The notes under the pieces: model-generated | What the model saw: only the letters and a program-made list of their open reading frames with translations | Told to the model about the DNA's origin: nothing | Database searches by the model: none | Assembly: GCF_014066305.1 (NCBI RefSeq) | Contig: NW_023501083.1 | Span: forward strand, 298,501 to 362,500 | From: Letharia columbiana | Taxonomy: Eukaryota > Ascomycota > Lecanoromycetes > Lecanorales > Parmeliaceae | DNA: 64,000 bases | Direction of reading: 5' to 3' | In this document: in pieces, positions 24,521 to 35,647 of the stretch | How positions within the stretch are numbered: the stretch's first letter is position 1 | Layout: each line of letters starts with the position of its first letter | Program-made: the position numbers and the translations under genes

Positions 24521-25362
24521 AAGATAGTAAATGAAAAACGAAACGTTGAAATAGCTTTAATATAGATTAATTTAGATCTCTTAAAGAATATCTCGAGTTA
24601 TTTAGAGCGCCGTTAAGACTAAGTAAAATAATTAGAGAATAATTACTTTTCTTTTTATTATAAAGTCTTACTTAGTCTTAAGAATATTATATTAATTTAA
24701 AATATAGCGCTATTCTATATTTAAGCGAAGATTAAATCTCTTTATTAAGACTTAGTCGACTTATTTTCTATTTTATATTTAGAAATAATAATCTTTTATA
24801 TAAAGTTTTAAAACTTAGAAGTTAAGTAACTTATAAAATTTCTAAAGTAAAAAGTAAAATTATAAAATCTAAGTTTTATTAAAGATATCTTTTTAAGTAG
24901 TTAAATAATTAAATTAAATATTCTCGCTTATTAAAGATCTCTTCTATCTTTAATTATTACTTTTAAAAATTAATAATAATATACGTTAAGATATTATAGC
25001 GAAAGCGAGATCTCTAATAAGTATTTTAAAGACTCTTATAGAGTTAATATTATTAATAAGTTAAGCTAATTTATTTAAAACGACTATTATTTTAATAGAT
25101 ATTAATATAAACTTATTCGAAAAGCTATTAATAGATAATAAAAAGTTAAAAAATAGTTAATAACTCGTTAATATTATTAAAATAACTTCTACGTTAATAA
25201 ATAAGTAATTATCTACGTATCTCTAAAATTTAAAATAAAATAATTAAATGAAGAATTTACTAGAGCGGAGAATATAAGCTCTTAAAGCGAAAAAAAGAAC
25301 TTTCTCTCGTAGAACTTAAGCTCTTAAGTTATTATAGTATTTATTAGAATTTTAGATATATA
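24521..25362. repeat. RIP-degraded AT-rich block
   Basis: AT-rich, CA/TG-depleted sequence without recognised element or gene. Confidence 0.7.
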
Positions 25363-25997
25363 ATATCATCTGCAAATCTGAAAAGTTCCTGCAAAATTTG
25401 AAATTGCTGATCGCGCGTATATCGCGGAAATCATAAAATCCGCCGGATTAGTAAATCTGATTAGAATCCGCTTAAATTCTATCGATTTAGTAAATCTAAT
25501 TAGAATCCGCCTAAATTCCGTCGGTTTAATAACTATTTTAATCTTTTCTATTAGTTCTATTAATTTAATAATAATACGTATAAAAAAAGAAAAGTTCTAA
25601 TAATTAACGTTATAACGATAAGATTCTATAGCGATAAGTATTAACGCTAACTTAAATTTAGTTATAGAATTAAACGATTTAATAAAATTAGTCGCGTAGA
25701 TAATACTCTAATATAGCGTATAATAATATATATATTAATAATAATATATATTAATATTATATATATATAGAATAATACTTAGAGTATATTAAAGTGTATT
25801 ACGTAAAATTTTTGAAGTTATTAAAAATTTTTGAAGTTGCTAAACTAATAGAACTGGCGGAAAGAATAAGATTAATTACTAAATTGGCGGAAAGAGTTAG
25901 ATATAGATAAAGTCTATTAAATAGACTAAATCGTACTTATGATACGAACCCGACGGAAATCGTGCGGAAAGAAACTTTTTAGATTTGTAGATGATAT
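25363..25997. mobile_element. TIR element, copy 1 (about 635 bp)
   Basis: It starts with ATATCATCTGCAAATCTGAA and ends with the inverted complement (TTTTTAGATTTGTAGATGAT, two RIP-type changes). No coding capacity; the ends are less mutated than the interior. A second copy follows 155 bp downstream in the same orientation, sharing the block GCTGATCGCGCG and the repeated AATCCGCCTAAATTCCG. The target duplication is not resolvable in the AT-rich flanks. Non-autonomous DNA transposon is the most likely class. Confidence 0.6.
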
Positions 25998-26152
25998 AGA
26001 ACGAACGGATTAATTCTCTAAAACCTCTTCGAGATTAGATTTTAAATATAGTATAAAATTAGATAACTAGAAAATATAGTAGCTAAGATACGCGGAGGCT
26101 AAAAATATAATAACTGAAATACGCGAAAGTTATATAAGAAATAAAGCTATAT

Positions 26153-26745
26153 ATAACATCTGTAAATCTGAAAAGTTCCTGCAAAATTTGAAATTGCTGA
26201 TCGCGCGTTTGTCGCGGAAATCACAAAATCCGCCGGATCAGCAAATCTGATTAGAATCCGCCTAAATTCCGCCGGTTCAGCAACTATTCTAATCTTTTCC
26301 GCCAGTTCTACCAGTTTAGTAGTAATATATATAAAAAAAGAAAAGTTTTAATAATCGACGTTGTAATGGCAAGGTTTTACGATAATGAGTATTAACGTTA
26401 ATTTAAATTTAATTATAGAATTAAACGATTTAATAAAATTAATTGCGTAGATAATACTTTAATATAGCGTATAATAATATATATATATAATGATACATAT
26501 GTTAATAATGATATATATTAATATTATATATATATAGAATAATACTTAGAGTATATTAAAGTGCATTACGCAAAATTTTTAAAGTTATTAAAAAATTTTT
26601 AAAGTTGCTAAATTAATAGAATTGATAAAAAGAGTTAGATATAGATAAAGTCTGCTTAATAGACTAAATCGTACTAAATTATACTTATGATACGAACTCG
26701 ACGAAAATCGTATGAAAAGGAACTTTTTAGATTTATAGATAAACT
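26153..26745. mobile_element. TIR element, copy 2 (about 593 bp)
   Basis: Same family and orientation as 25363-25997. It begins ACATCTGTAAATCTGAAAAG and ends AGGAACTTTTTAGATTTATA, which is inverted relative to the start. The left half is better preserved than in copy 1 (for example AATTCCGCCGGTTCAGCAAC is intact). The right half is more mutated. No gene inside. Confidence 0.6.
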
Positions 26746-26750
26746 CTTAT

Positions 26751-27045
26751 TAACGATAAAGACTATTTTAGTCTTAAATAATAATAATAGATTATTTTAG
26801 CATTCGATAATAATAGACTATTCCAGTCTTACTAATAGACTATTTCAGCCTTCGATAATAATAAGCTATTTCAGCCTTCGATAATAATAGGCCATTTCAG
26901 CCTTAACAATAATAGGCCATTTCAGCCTTCGATAATAATAGACTATTCTAGCCTTCGATAATAATAGATTAGTTCAGTCTTCGATAATAATAGATTATTT
27001 TAGTCTTTTAATAATAGTTTTAATAATAATAGATTATTTTAGTTT
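26751..27045. repeat. 26-bp minisatellite
   Basis: About ten or eleven degenerate copies of a 26-bp unit of the form GATAATAATAGGCCATTTCA plus GCCTTC. The central copies keep GGCCATTTCAGCC, while the outer copies have decayed by C-to-T and G-to-A change (for example GACTATTTTAGTC). It starts immediately after TIR element copy 2. Confidence 0.75.
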
Positions 27046-28393
27046 ATTATAATAGTAGAAAATTAATTACTATTATTATTATAAATTTATAAGTTAAGTA
27101 TAAGATAATTAAGATTTTATAAAGAAATCTATTAGAAAGTAATATCTATTAAGACGCTAATATAGCGTTATCTTTTAACTCTTTATTTCTATTATTTCTA
27201 TTATATTTATAATAGATATTAATAAATAAAAAAAAATAACGCCTTCGATACTTAATATAGAAAGTAAAGAAAGTTATTTTTTTAAATAAAAGTACGATTT
27301 TTAAGTAGTAGAGAAAGATCTATTCTTTAACTTTTAATATATTATTGATTTAATCTTCTAAGTCGTAGTCTAGTCTAAATTATTATCTTATATTCTTCGA
27401 CTAGTTTTATAATATCTTTAAGATTATCTATATTATATTATATATTATTTTTCTTTTTATAATTCTTCTACTTAATTAAATATTAAGTTTTATCTCTAAA
27501 CTCTTACTTTTCTAATAAGATTTCGATTTCGTAGATATCTATAATAATATTATTTCTATCGATTTTAGAAGTAATAGTAATATAAGTATATATATAAGAA
27601 TTCTCGTTATTAATAGATTTTAATTATATTATTAAAATAATTAGATAAATTCTTATTAGAGAAGAAAGCTTAAATTAATAAATAAGCTTTTTAATTTTAT
27701 TAAGAATCTTAAAAAAGCTAATTCGCTAATTATAAAGTTTATAATTATTTAAGCTAGAGATCTTATATTTATAATATAAGCGTAAAAAAACTATTTTTTT
27801 AAATATATTAAGAGCTTTATATATACTATTATAATATATCTTAATTATAATATTAATAAAGACTATTAAATTCTCTACTTACTTTTATTTTATCTATTAA
27901 AAACGATTAAAATCTTCTTATAATAATTTAATTAATATATTAAAAGTATTATAAACGTTAAATTTATAAAGAATCTCGTTCGATAATATATCTATAGACT
28001 AATTCTTAGAATTATTTAAACTATCTATAGAATATAAAAGTATAAATATTTAATTAATTTTAAAATTAGGCTTTACGCTACGTAACGAGATAAGAAATCT
28101 TAATAGAATTTCGAGAGGAGTTAAGGTCGAGATAAGGTTTCGAATTAGAATTTCGAGTTTTCTTAAAACCTCGATCTCGTTTCAAAATAAAGCGAGATTT
28201 TAAGATATATTTTATTATATTATTAACTTTATTATCATAACTTAGCGTTAAAGAATATTTTTATATAAAAATTTATTATAAGATATTTATTTAGCGTATA
28301 TCTATAATAAATAAAAGATTTTAATTATATTTCTTATAACTCTTTAATTTTAATTATCTTTCTTATTAATATTAATATAAATTTATTTTAGAA
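27046..28393. repeat. RIP-degraded AT-rich block
   Basis: AT-rich, CA/TG-depleted sequence without recognised element or gene. Confidence 0.65.
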
Positions 28394-28985
28394 TATTAGT
28401 ATATATAAAAGAATAAGATAGAGCTAAATTAGAAAATCTTAAATTTATATATATAGTTAATTATAAATTCGTTAGATCTACGCTTTTTAATTAGATATCG
28501 CGAGTAAATAAATTAGCGTTCGTAATTATTAAAAAAATAGATATACGTTATTAACATATAGAATAACTTTTTTATTTTCTATTAACTTTTTAAGATTTTT
28601 TTTTAATTATAGAACGAAGTATAAGCTCTTAAATTAAAAAAGAATTTCTAAATTTAGTCTTATAATTATTAAAGCGTAAGGAATTCAAATATCGCTTATT
28701 AAAGTTCGCTTATCAAATTTGCCGGCAGCACTGATAAAAAAATAGGTGTACATTATTTAATTTTAGAATAACTTTTTTATTTTCTATTTAAATTTTAGTT
28801 TTTTTTTTCAAATTATAGCCCATAGCTTGCGCTTTTCAAAGATGAAAAAATTTCGAAATTTGGTCTTATAATTTTTCAAAGGCAAAAAATTCAAAAATCG
28901 CTTATCAAAAATCGCTTACTAAATTTACTCGACAGCCCTAATCAAACAAAATGGTTATGAATTTAATTTATAGGCCTTTACTCGT
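28394..28985 (+). mobile_element. Short R1-family element (about 590 bp)
   Basis: The left end carries ATAAAAGAATAAGATAGAGC and the right end GAATTTAATTTATAGGCC followed by TTTACTCGT, the two termini shared by the R1 family. The interior differs from the long R1 copies: it contains the CGCTTATTAAAG unit and a T-rich stretch. The right half is only lightly mutated. No coding frame. Class unknown; target duplication not resolved. Confidence 0.6.
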
Positions 28986-29481
28986 TTTTTATAATAAAAT
29001 AATTTTTAAAATTATATAAGATTAATTATAATTTAATTCTTTTTTATATTCTTTATAACTATTATAATCGCTATTAAATATAAATAAGCTATATTTATAT
29101 TACTTATTAAATTTAAATAAATATATTTATAAAAAAAATTATTATTAATTTTTAAAGATCGCTATCTTAAAGATTTATTTTCTATATTATTATTTTATCT
29201 TACTCTCTTAATCTATTTAATTATATTCTTATTTATTATTTAAGCTTAAATTCTTAATTTTATTTTCTTTATAATTTTTAATATCTTATCTTTTTTTTTA
29301 TTATTACTTAATTATTAATAATTAAAAGTATTAATATATATAATCTCTTCTATATTTTTTTTACTTATAACGTCTATATTAAAAATTTATTAATTTTTAA
29401 TTTTAATTTTATTAATAAAAAGCGTATTAATAATATATTATCTTTTACTCTCTATTCTATTCTATTATTTTTATTTTTATT
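28986..29481. repeat. RIP-degraded AT-rich block
   Basis: AT-rich sequence without recognised element or gene. Confidence 0.6.
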
Positions 29482-32025
29482 ATTAATATATATAATAGAA
29501 TAAGATAGAATTAAGCTTAAAAATCTTAAATTTATATATATAGCTAATTATAAATTCGAGTTCGCTACGCTCTTTAATTAGACCGGCTAAGTTAGCTCGA
29601 TAATCCTCTTATATCTCCCTTATTAAAAATTTATATATAGAAGTTTTACACTTTAAAGTACTCAGCTTACGATATATATAGTTACTTTATAATTTCTTAA
29701 ACTATAGAGCTCGCTTTACGCTTTCTAACGCTATAAAAATTATAAAGTTTAGCCTACTATTAATAGATTAAATAAACATTTAAATATAATAGTTATAATA
29801 GTTACATTAGACGCGTTCAGGGTTAAATAATAATCCTTCCACCTATTTATGTAATTATTATTCTTTTACTACTCTACTAATTCTATTAATTCCACTAAAC
29901 GCGTTAAAAGGCCCTCAAAAAGAGCTCGAACGAATACGTCCTCCCCTATATACTCCTTCTAAGCCAGCGATAGATGGGTTAAACTAATATTTAAATATTG
30001 TAGTCACACCAAACGCGTCCGGTTCAGGCACATACACCCCTTTTACCCGCCTCTTAGAGCCCCTACTAACGCCCTTAGGCCACCCCTCGGCGAATCCGCT
30101 ACTACTAGCAATCGAGGCCGCAAGCGAGCCTAACAGCTACCTACTACTACTCATAAACGCGTTAAAAGGCCCTCAAAAAGAGCCCAAACGGATACATCCT
30201 CCCCTATATACTCCTCTCAAGCCAGCGATAGGTGGATTAAACTGACATTCAAATATTGTAGTCACACCAAACGCGTCCGGGATCGAATAATAATCCTTCC
30301 ACCTATTTATATAACCATTCTTCTTCCACCATTCTACCAATTCTACCAATTCCACCAATATAAACACATTTACCCTCGGTACCCTCGCACTCAGTTGAAT
30401 AAGAGGAGGATCTACAACAGGCGAATGCGGAGAACACTACGGAGAACATTGCGGAGACAGTCATCAGCAGCAGTAACACAACAGGCCTACTCTCCACGGT
30501 CTCACACCAATCCACTCAGCCAGTGCAAGAGAAGTCAATACAGCAGGCGAATGCGGAGAACACTGCGGAGAAACCAAGCGGCAACAAGGCCCCCAGCACC
30601 AAGAACACGGCTCAGCTCTCCAAGATCCCACGTCATATGCTCTCCACGGTTCCACATCAAATCATCACTCAGCAAGCGGAGAACACCACTACAACTTGGC
30701 CTATCATCCCCACTACATTAAGGAGTAAGAGGAGGAACTACAACAGGCAAATGCGGAGAACACTGCGGAGAACACTGCGGAGAACACTGCGGAGAACACT
30801 ATGAAGAATACTGCGGAGAAACCAAGCGACAAGAAGGCCACCATCGTCAAGAACACGGCTCAGCTCTCCAAGATCCCACGTCATATCAATTATCCACTCA
30901 GTCAGCCACTCAGCTAGCCACTCAGTCTGATACTCTATAAGAGGAGGAGCAAGAGAAGGAACTACAATAGATAAATGCGGAGAACACTGCGGAGAAACCA
31001 AGCGGCAACAAGGCTACCATCGTCAAAAACACAGCTCAGCTCTCCAAGATCCCACGTCATATGCTCTCCACGGTTCCACATCAAATCATCACTCAGCAAG
31101 CGGAGAACACCACTACAACTTGGCCTGTCATCCCCACTACATTAAGGAGTAAGAGGAGGAACTACAACAGGCAAATGCGGAGAACACTGCGGAGAACACT
31201 GCGGAGAACACTGCGGAGAACACTATGGAGAATACTGCGGAGAAACCAAGCGACAACAAGGCCACCATCGTCAAGAACACGGCTCAGCTCTCCAAGATCC
31301 CACGTCATATCAGTCATCCACTCAGTCAGCCACTCAGCTAGCCACTCAGTCTGATACTCTACAAGAGAAGGAGCAAGAGGAGGAACTACAACAGGCAAAT
31401 GCGGAGAACACTGCGGAGAAATCAAGCGGCAACAAGGCCACCATCGTCAAGAACACGGCTCAGCTCTCCAAGATCCCACGTCATATCAGTCATCCACTCA
31501 GTCAGCCACTCAGCTAGCGGAGAACACCACTGCAACTTGGCCTGTCATCCCCACTGCATTGATATAGTACATCACTGCGGCCTCTGCAGGAGGAACATCG
31601 GACGATGCATATTTGGACGAATTGAAACCGTCCGATGTCTACAGCTATTTCATTATTCGAAAGATTTCACTGCGGCAGGAGATATTGTGGGATTCACACC
31701 ACTAACTGGCACGTTGTCTCCATTTCTTTCCGGTATTTCGATACTTCTTGCCATAAGAACATGGCCTTTCTCTGTTTTTTGTGGGCAATTATTACGAATT
31801 AATCCTTTACACTCGATATACCTTCCTAATTAAGCCTTAGCGCACCTCTCTCCGCACATATATACCTATATATCACATAGATTAAATCAATTTTGTAGTG
31901 GTGGAAGTAGGTCAAAAACGCATAGCAAGCGATCAGAGTTCGATTTGACTTAGGGCTAGGGCTAAAATTCGATTTAACTTAGAAAAATCCAACTTCATAA
32001 ATTTAATTCATGGGCCTTTACTTGT
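29482..32025 (+). mobile_element. Long R1-family element, copy a (2.54 kb), with amplified cargo
   Basis: It has the R1 left terminus (AATAGAATAAGATAGAATTA) and right terminus (ATTCATGGGCCTTTACTTGT). The left third includes a segment of about 110 bp present twice (near 29907 and 30155, both with CAAACGCGTCCGG at their ends). The middle (30400-31540) consists of tandem modules of about 220 bp with the landmark CAGCTCTCCAAGATCCCACG. Within them a 12-bp unit, AACACTGCGGAG, is itself repeated (30757-30800 and 31174-31220). In one frame the modules read as ENTAEKPSGNKATIVKNTAQ-like peptides, in another as arginine-rich peptides; neither is continuous. The 31600-31800 part matches the interior of the LTR element at 34071-35397 in reverse. 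Mildly RIP-mutated compared with other copies. Confidence 0.65.
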
Positions 32026-33959
32026 TATTACTAATATATTAATATTTAGATAAAATAATTAATTTTCTTTTTATATCTTTTAAGTTCTATATTAAGCTCT
32101 TTTTTAATAAAATTATAATCTTTAATAAAATTCATAAAATAATATATCTTAAGATATTCTCTAAAGAAATAATAATTAATTATTATTATAGTAAAGAATA
32201 TTTTAGAATTAAAATATTAATTACTTCGATAAGTATTATTAGCGATATTAAATATATATTTATTATTTACTTTAGCGATTAATAATATTAGAATTATATA
32301 AATTATATAACTTAATATTAAAAAGCGCTTATTAAATTCTTTTTAACATTTAATAATATTTTTAATAAAATAAAATATTATTCGCTATTAAATTTAGAAT
32401 AATATTTAAAATAATATTTTACTTTCTAATTTATATTAATTAAATTTATTAAAAAATAATATTTAATTATTTTATAAGATAGTAAGATCTCTTTTAATAA
32501 AACTACGTAATAGCTATATAATTACGAGATCTAGATACGTAGTTAATAGAATAAATAGATTAGTTACTAGATAAACTAATAACTAAAGAAAAAAGAAGAG
32601 GAAAGAGAACTTATAAATATTTAAGACTTTATTAAATATATTAAATACTCGCTCTAGCTACGTAGCTTATAGCCTAATAAGTAATATAAGCGAGTCTATT
32701 AATTCGCTCTAAGTACTTTTATTCTTATAACTATATTCTCTCTTAGAAGATATTCTCTCTTAGAAGATATAATCTCTAAATTTTATTATTATTACGTCTT
32801 ATAATTAAATACTATAAACTTATTAATCTCGTATATATTATTTATTATTAGCTTAAATATAATTTAACTTAACGTATATTATAATAGCGTATTTATACTA
32901 CTTACTCTAAGGTCTTCTTAAATATATTAATATATTTATATACTAAATTATAATAGTATTACTTTACGTATTATTATCTTAATTAATAAAATATAAATAT
33001 ATTACTATTCTATTACGATATACTATTATCGCTATTATTATACGCTATTATAATTATTATTACTTTAATAATCGTAGTAATTCTATTATTATAATTATAA
33101 AAGTCGCGCTAATAAGTATAAAAGTCTTACTTTTAATCTTACTTTTATCTTCTTAATAATAATATTAATATTAATACTAGTAAATACTTAATTCTTCTTT
33201 ATATCTACTATCTTATTTTTATTTATTTTTATCGTAATATCGCGATAGTATAAGAGCGTAGTTTACTAGCGATTAGCTAGCGAATATAGACTATAAAAGA
33301 TATATAGTCGTTATAGAATTTAATAGTATATTTAATAGTAGAATTAATTTCTAAGAAATATTAAAACTTCGAGATATATAAAGTAAATCTATATTCGCTA
33401 AGTCTCTAAATATATAAAGTATATTATTAAAATTAAATTCTAAAAGGGATTCTAATATAATATATATAATATCGAAGTCTTAGTATAAGTAGCGCTAAGG
33501 TTTATAATAATATTAAATCTAATAATTATCTTCTCTTTTAAATCTTAATTCTTAGATATTTAAATAAATAGAATATTTATTAAAAAATCTTTAAACTCTA
33601 ATAGAGAAATAAGAGAAAAGAGTTAATTTATTATAATATTATTTTAATAATATAATAGAACTAACTATTACGCGTTATAAACGCGTTATTAATATATTAT
33701 ATAATAATATTAATATTACTTTTAAGAATAATATTACTTTTATAATATTAATTAATAATAATATATAATAAGTCGATATATTTAGTATTAGTATTTTTAT
33801 AATACTTATTAATAATCTCTATAGCGAATAAATATTTAATTTAAAGATTTATAATAAAATCTCGAAATTTTAATAAATAAAAGAAGATAGAAGAGTTTCT
33901 TTATAAGTAATATTATTTTTATAATATATTACGCTAATAGCGAAGTAACGTAGTAATAA
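32026..33959. repeat. RIP-degraded block containing an R3 repeat
   Basis: AT-rich, heavily mutated. 33275-33530 is a dispersed repeat (R3): a diverged direct copy lies at 56885-57140, both containing AAATCTATATTCGCTAAGTC and ending in a similar TTAGATTTAATA block. Its class is unknown. Confidence 0.5.
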
Positions 33960-34070
33960 TTAGTATATATAAAAGAATAAGATAGAATTAAACTAGAAAA
34001 TCTTAAATTTATATATATAGTTAATTATTAATTTAGAGTTACTACGCTCTTTAGTTAGATTAACTAAGTT

Positions 34071-35397
34071 TATTAAGAAATCATTATGATTTAACTCATA
34101 TATGTGTGTGTTGTAAAAGATGTTGATTAATCTATATGGTCTGCAGGCAGATATGTGCGGTGCCAAGCCTACGCTAGTGGCCCTATGAGTATCCCTGAGG
34201 CATCTTATGACAATTAACCACAAAAAACAGAGAAATGCCATGTCCTCATGGCAAGAAGTATGCATGCATGTGTGTTTTTCGAAAAACCGGAAAGAATTGG
34301 AGACACCTGGCTAATTAGTGGTGTGCGTCCCACGAAATCTCCTGCTGGAAATGAAAACTTTTGAATGATGAAATGACTGTCGGAGCAAGACATCGGACGG
34401 TTTCAATTCGTCCAAATATGCATCGTCCGATAGGTGACCCTTGCCTGCAGAGGTCCAATTGGCTGCGATCGACGTAGTAGGTCCTTCTCTTGTGTGCTCA
34501 TTGCAGTGATGTACCACATCAATATAGTGGGGATAATAGGCCAAATTATAGTGTCGTTCTCCGCTGGCTGAGTGGCGATTTGACGTGGGATTGTGGAGAG
34601 GTGAGCCGTGTTCTTGACGATGGTGGCCTTATTGCCGCTTGGTTTCTCCGCAATGTTCTCCACAGTCTTCTCCGCAGTCTTCTCCGCATTTGTCTGTTGT
34701 AGTTCCTCCTCTTGCTTAACTGAGTGCTTTGGCTGAGTGGCTTGCTGAGTGGATTGGTGAGCTGGCTGAGTGGCTTGTAGAGACCTTCTCGTATATTGCT
34801 GGCGTCGAGTCTTCTGATTCCGGTCCTTCTTTTTCTGCTGTGTTGCACGTACAAATGGACACTCCGGTGATCGAGTAGCGTGGAAATCAAATGGATTGTC
34901 ACTATCCTAGTCATAAGGATCAAGACCGCACAGTGAGCACATCGTTAGATCCGGGGATGGAAAAGTAGGGTCGAATTCTCGATGAAAGCCAGCACGGGCT
35001 ACGTCAGAGGCACTTGGATATACGTGTGGCCATGACGTGAATGAGGCAAGTCTTGCAGCGTATGAGTTCATTGTGATATCGATAGGCCTATTGAAAGGAT
35101 CGATTTGGACGGTGTCAAAAGGTACTCGATGACTGCGAGTGTGTTGGAGGTCCGGCTTGGAGCGTCACACTATTAGGTATTGATGTGGGCTTTGCGTAAA
35201 CGTCTGGAAAGACGCCTGGATGTCCTATGAAGTAGGGCCAGGTGTTGCTACCAATTGTTAAGGAATCATTATGGTTTGACTCATATATGTGTGTGTTGTA
35301 AAAGATGTTGATTAATCTATGTGGTCTGCAGGCAGATATGTGCGGTGCCAAGCCTACGCTAGTGGCCCTATGAGTATCCCTAAGGCATCTCATGACA
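34071..35397 (-). mobile_element. Miniature LTR retroelement nested in R1 copy b (1327 bp)
   Basis: Direct repeats of 142 bp at 34071-34212 and 35256-35397 (TGTTAAGGAATC...CATGACA in the right copy). They are flanked by a perfect 5-bp target duplication, AAGTT (34066-34070 and 35398-35402). On the minus strand the sequence just inside the upstream LTR reads TTGGTAGCAACACC, resembling the initiator-tRNA(Met) binding site of retroelements, which sets the orientation. The 1043-bp interior is too short for a polyprotein. Its minus strand holds short frames, one with CSLCGLDPYD and one with EKPSGNKATIVKNTA, the peptide also found in R1 cargo. Composition is nearly normal, so it inserted after its host had been mutated. 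Confidence 0.8.
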
Positions 35398-35473
35398 AAG
35401 TTAGTTCAATAATTCTCTCACGTCTTCTTATTAAAAATTTATATATAGAAGTCTTATACTTTAAGATACTTAG

Positions 35474-35647
35474 TATTAGAATAAATATAGATACGATATT
35501 AGTATAAGTAAGATAGAACGAGAATAATAAGACTATCGAACTATATATATAGAAAGAAGATATAATATAGTAGAAGATATCTTCGTTAAGACTCGCTAGT
35601 TATAGAGCTAAGAACTAAGTAGTATATTAAGAATACGCTCGAAAATA
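35474..35647 (-). mobile_element. Solo LTR of the 40239-46641 retrotransposon family
   Basis: It aligns along its length with the 164-bp LTRs of the gypsy element (shared TATCGAACTATATA, GGTT-type central block now TCTTCGTTAAGACTCGCTAG, and AAGAATACGCTCG near the end). It is flanked by a perfect 5-bp duplication, CTTAG (35469-35473 and 35648-35652), within the R1 sequence TACT(T/C)AGCTTGCG. Heavily RIP-mutated. Single-LTR structure implies recombination between two LTRs. Confidence 0.7.

Noticed and set aside
25363..26745. The two 0.6-kb repeats as a pair of LTRs
   Set aside because: Each copy has its own inverted ends and the space between is only 155 bp, which fits two separate TIR elements better.
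30395..31354. Arginine-rich RRTLRRTLRR open frames as a DNA-binding protein
   Set aside because: They are alternative readings of the 12-bp tandem unit in R1 cargo, occur in several frames and both strands, and are broken by stops.
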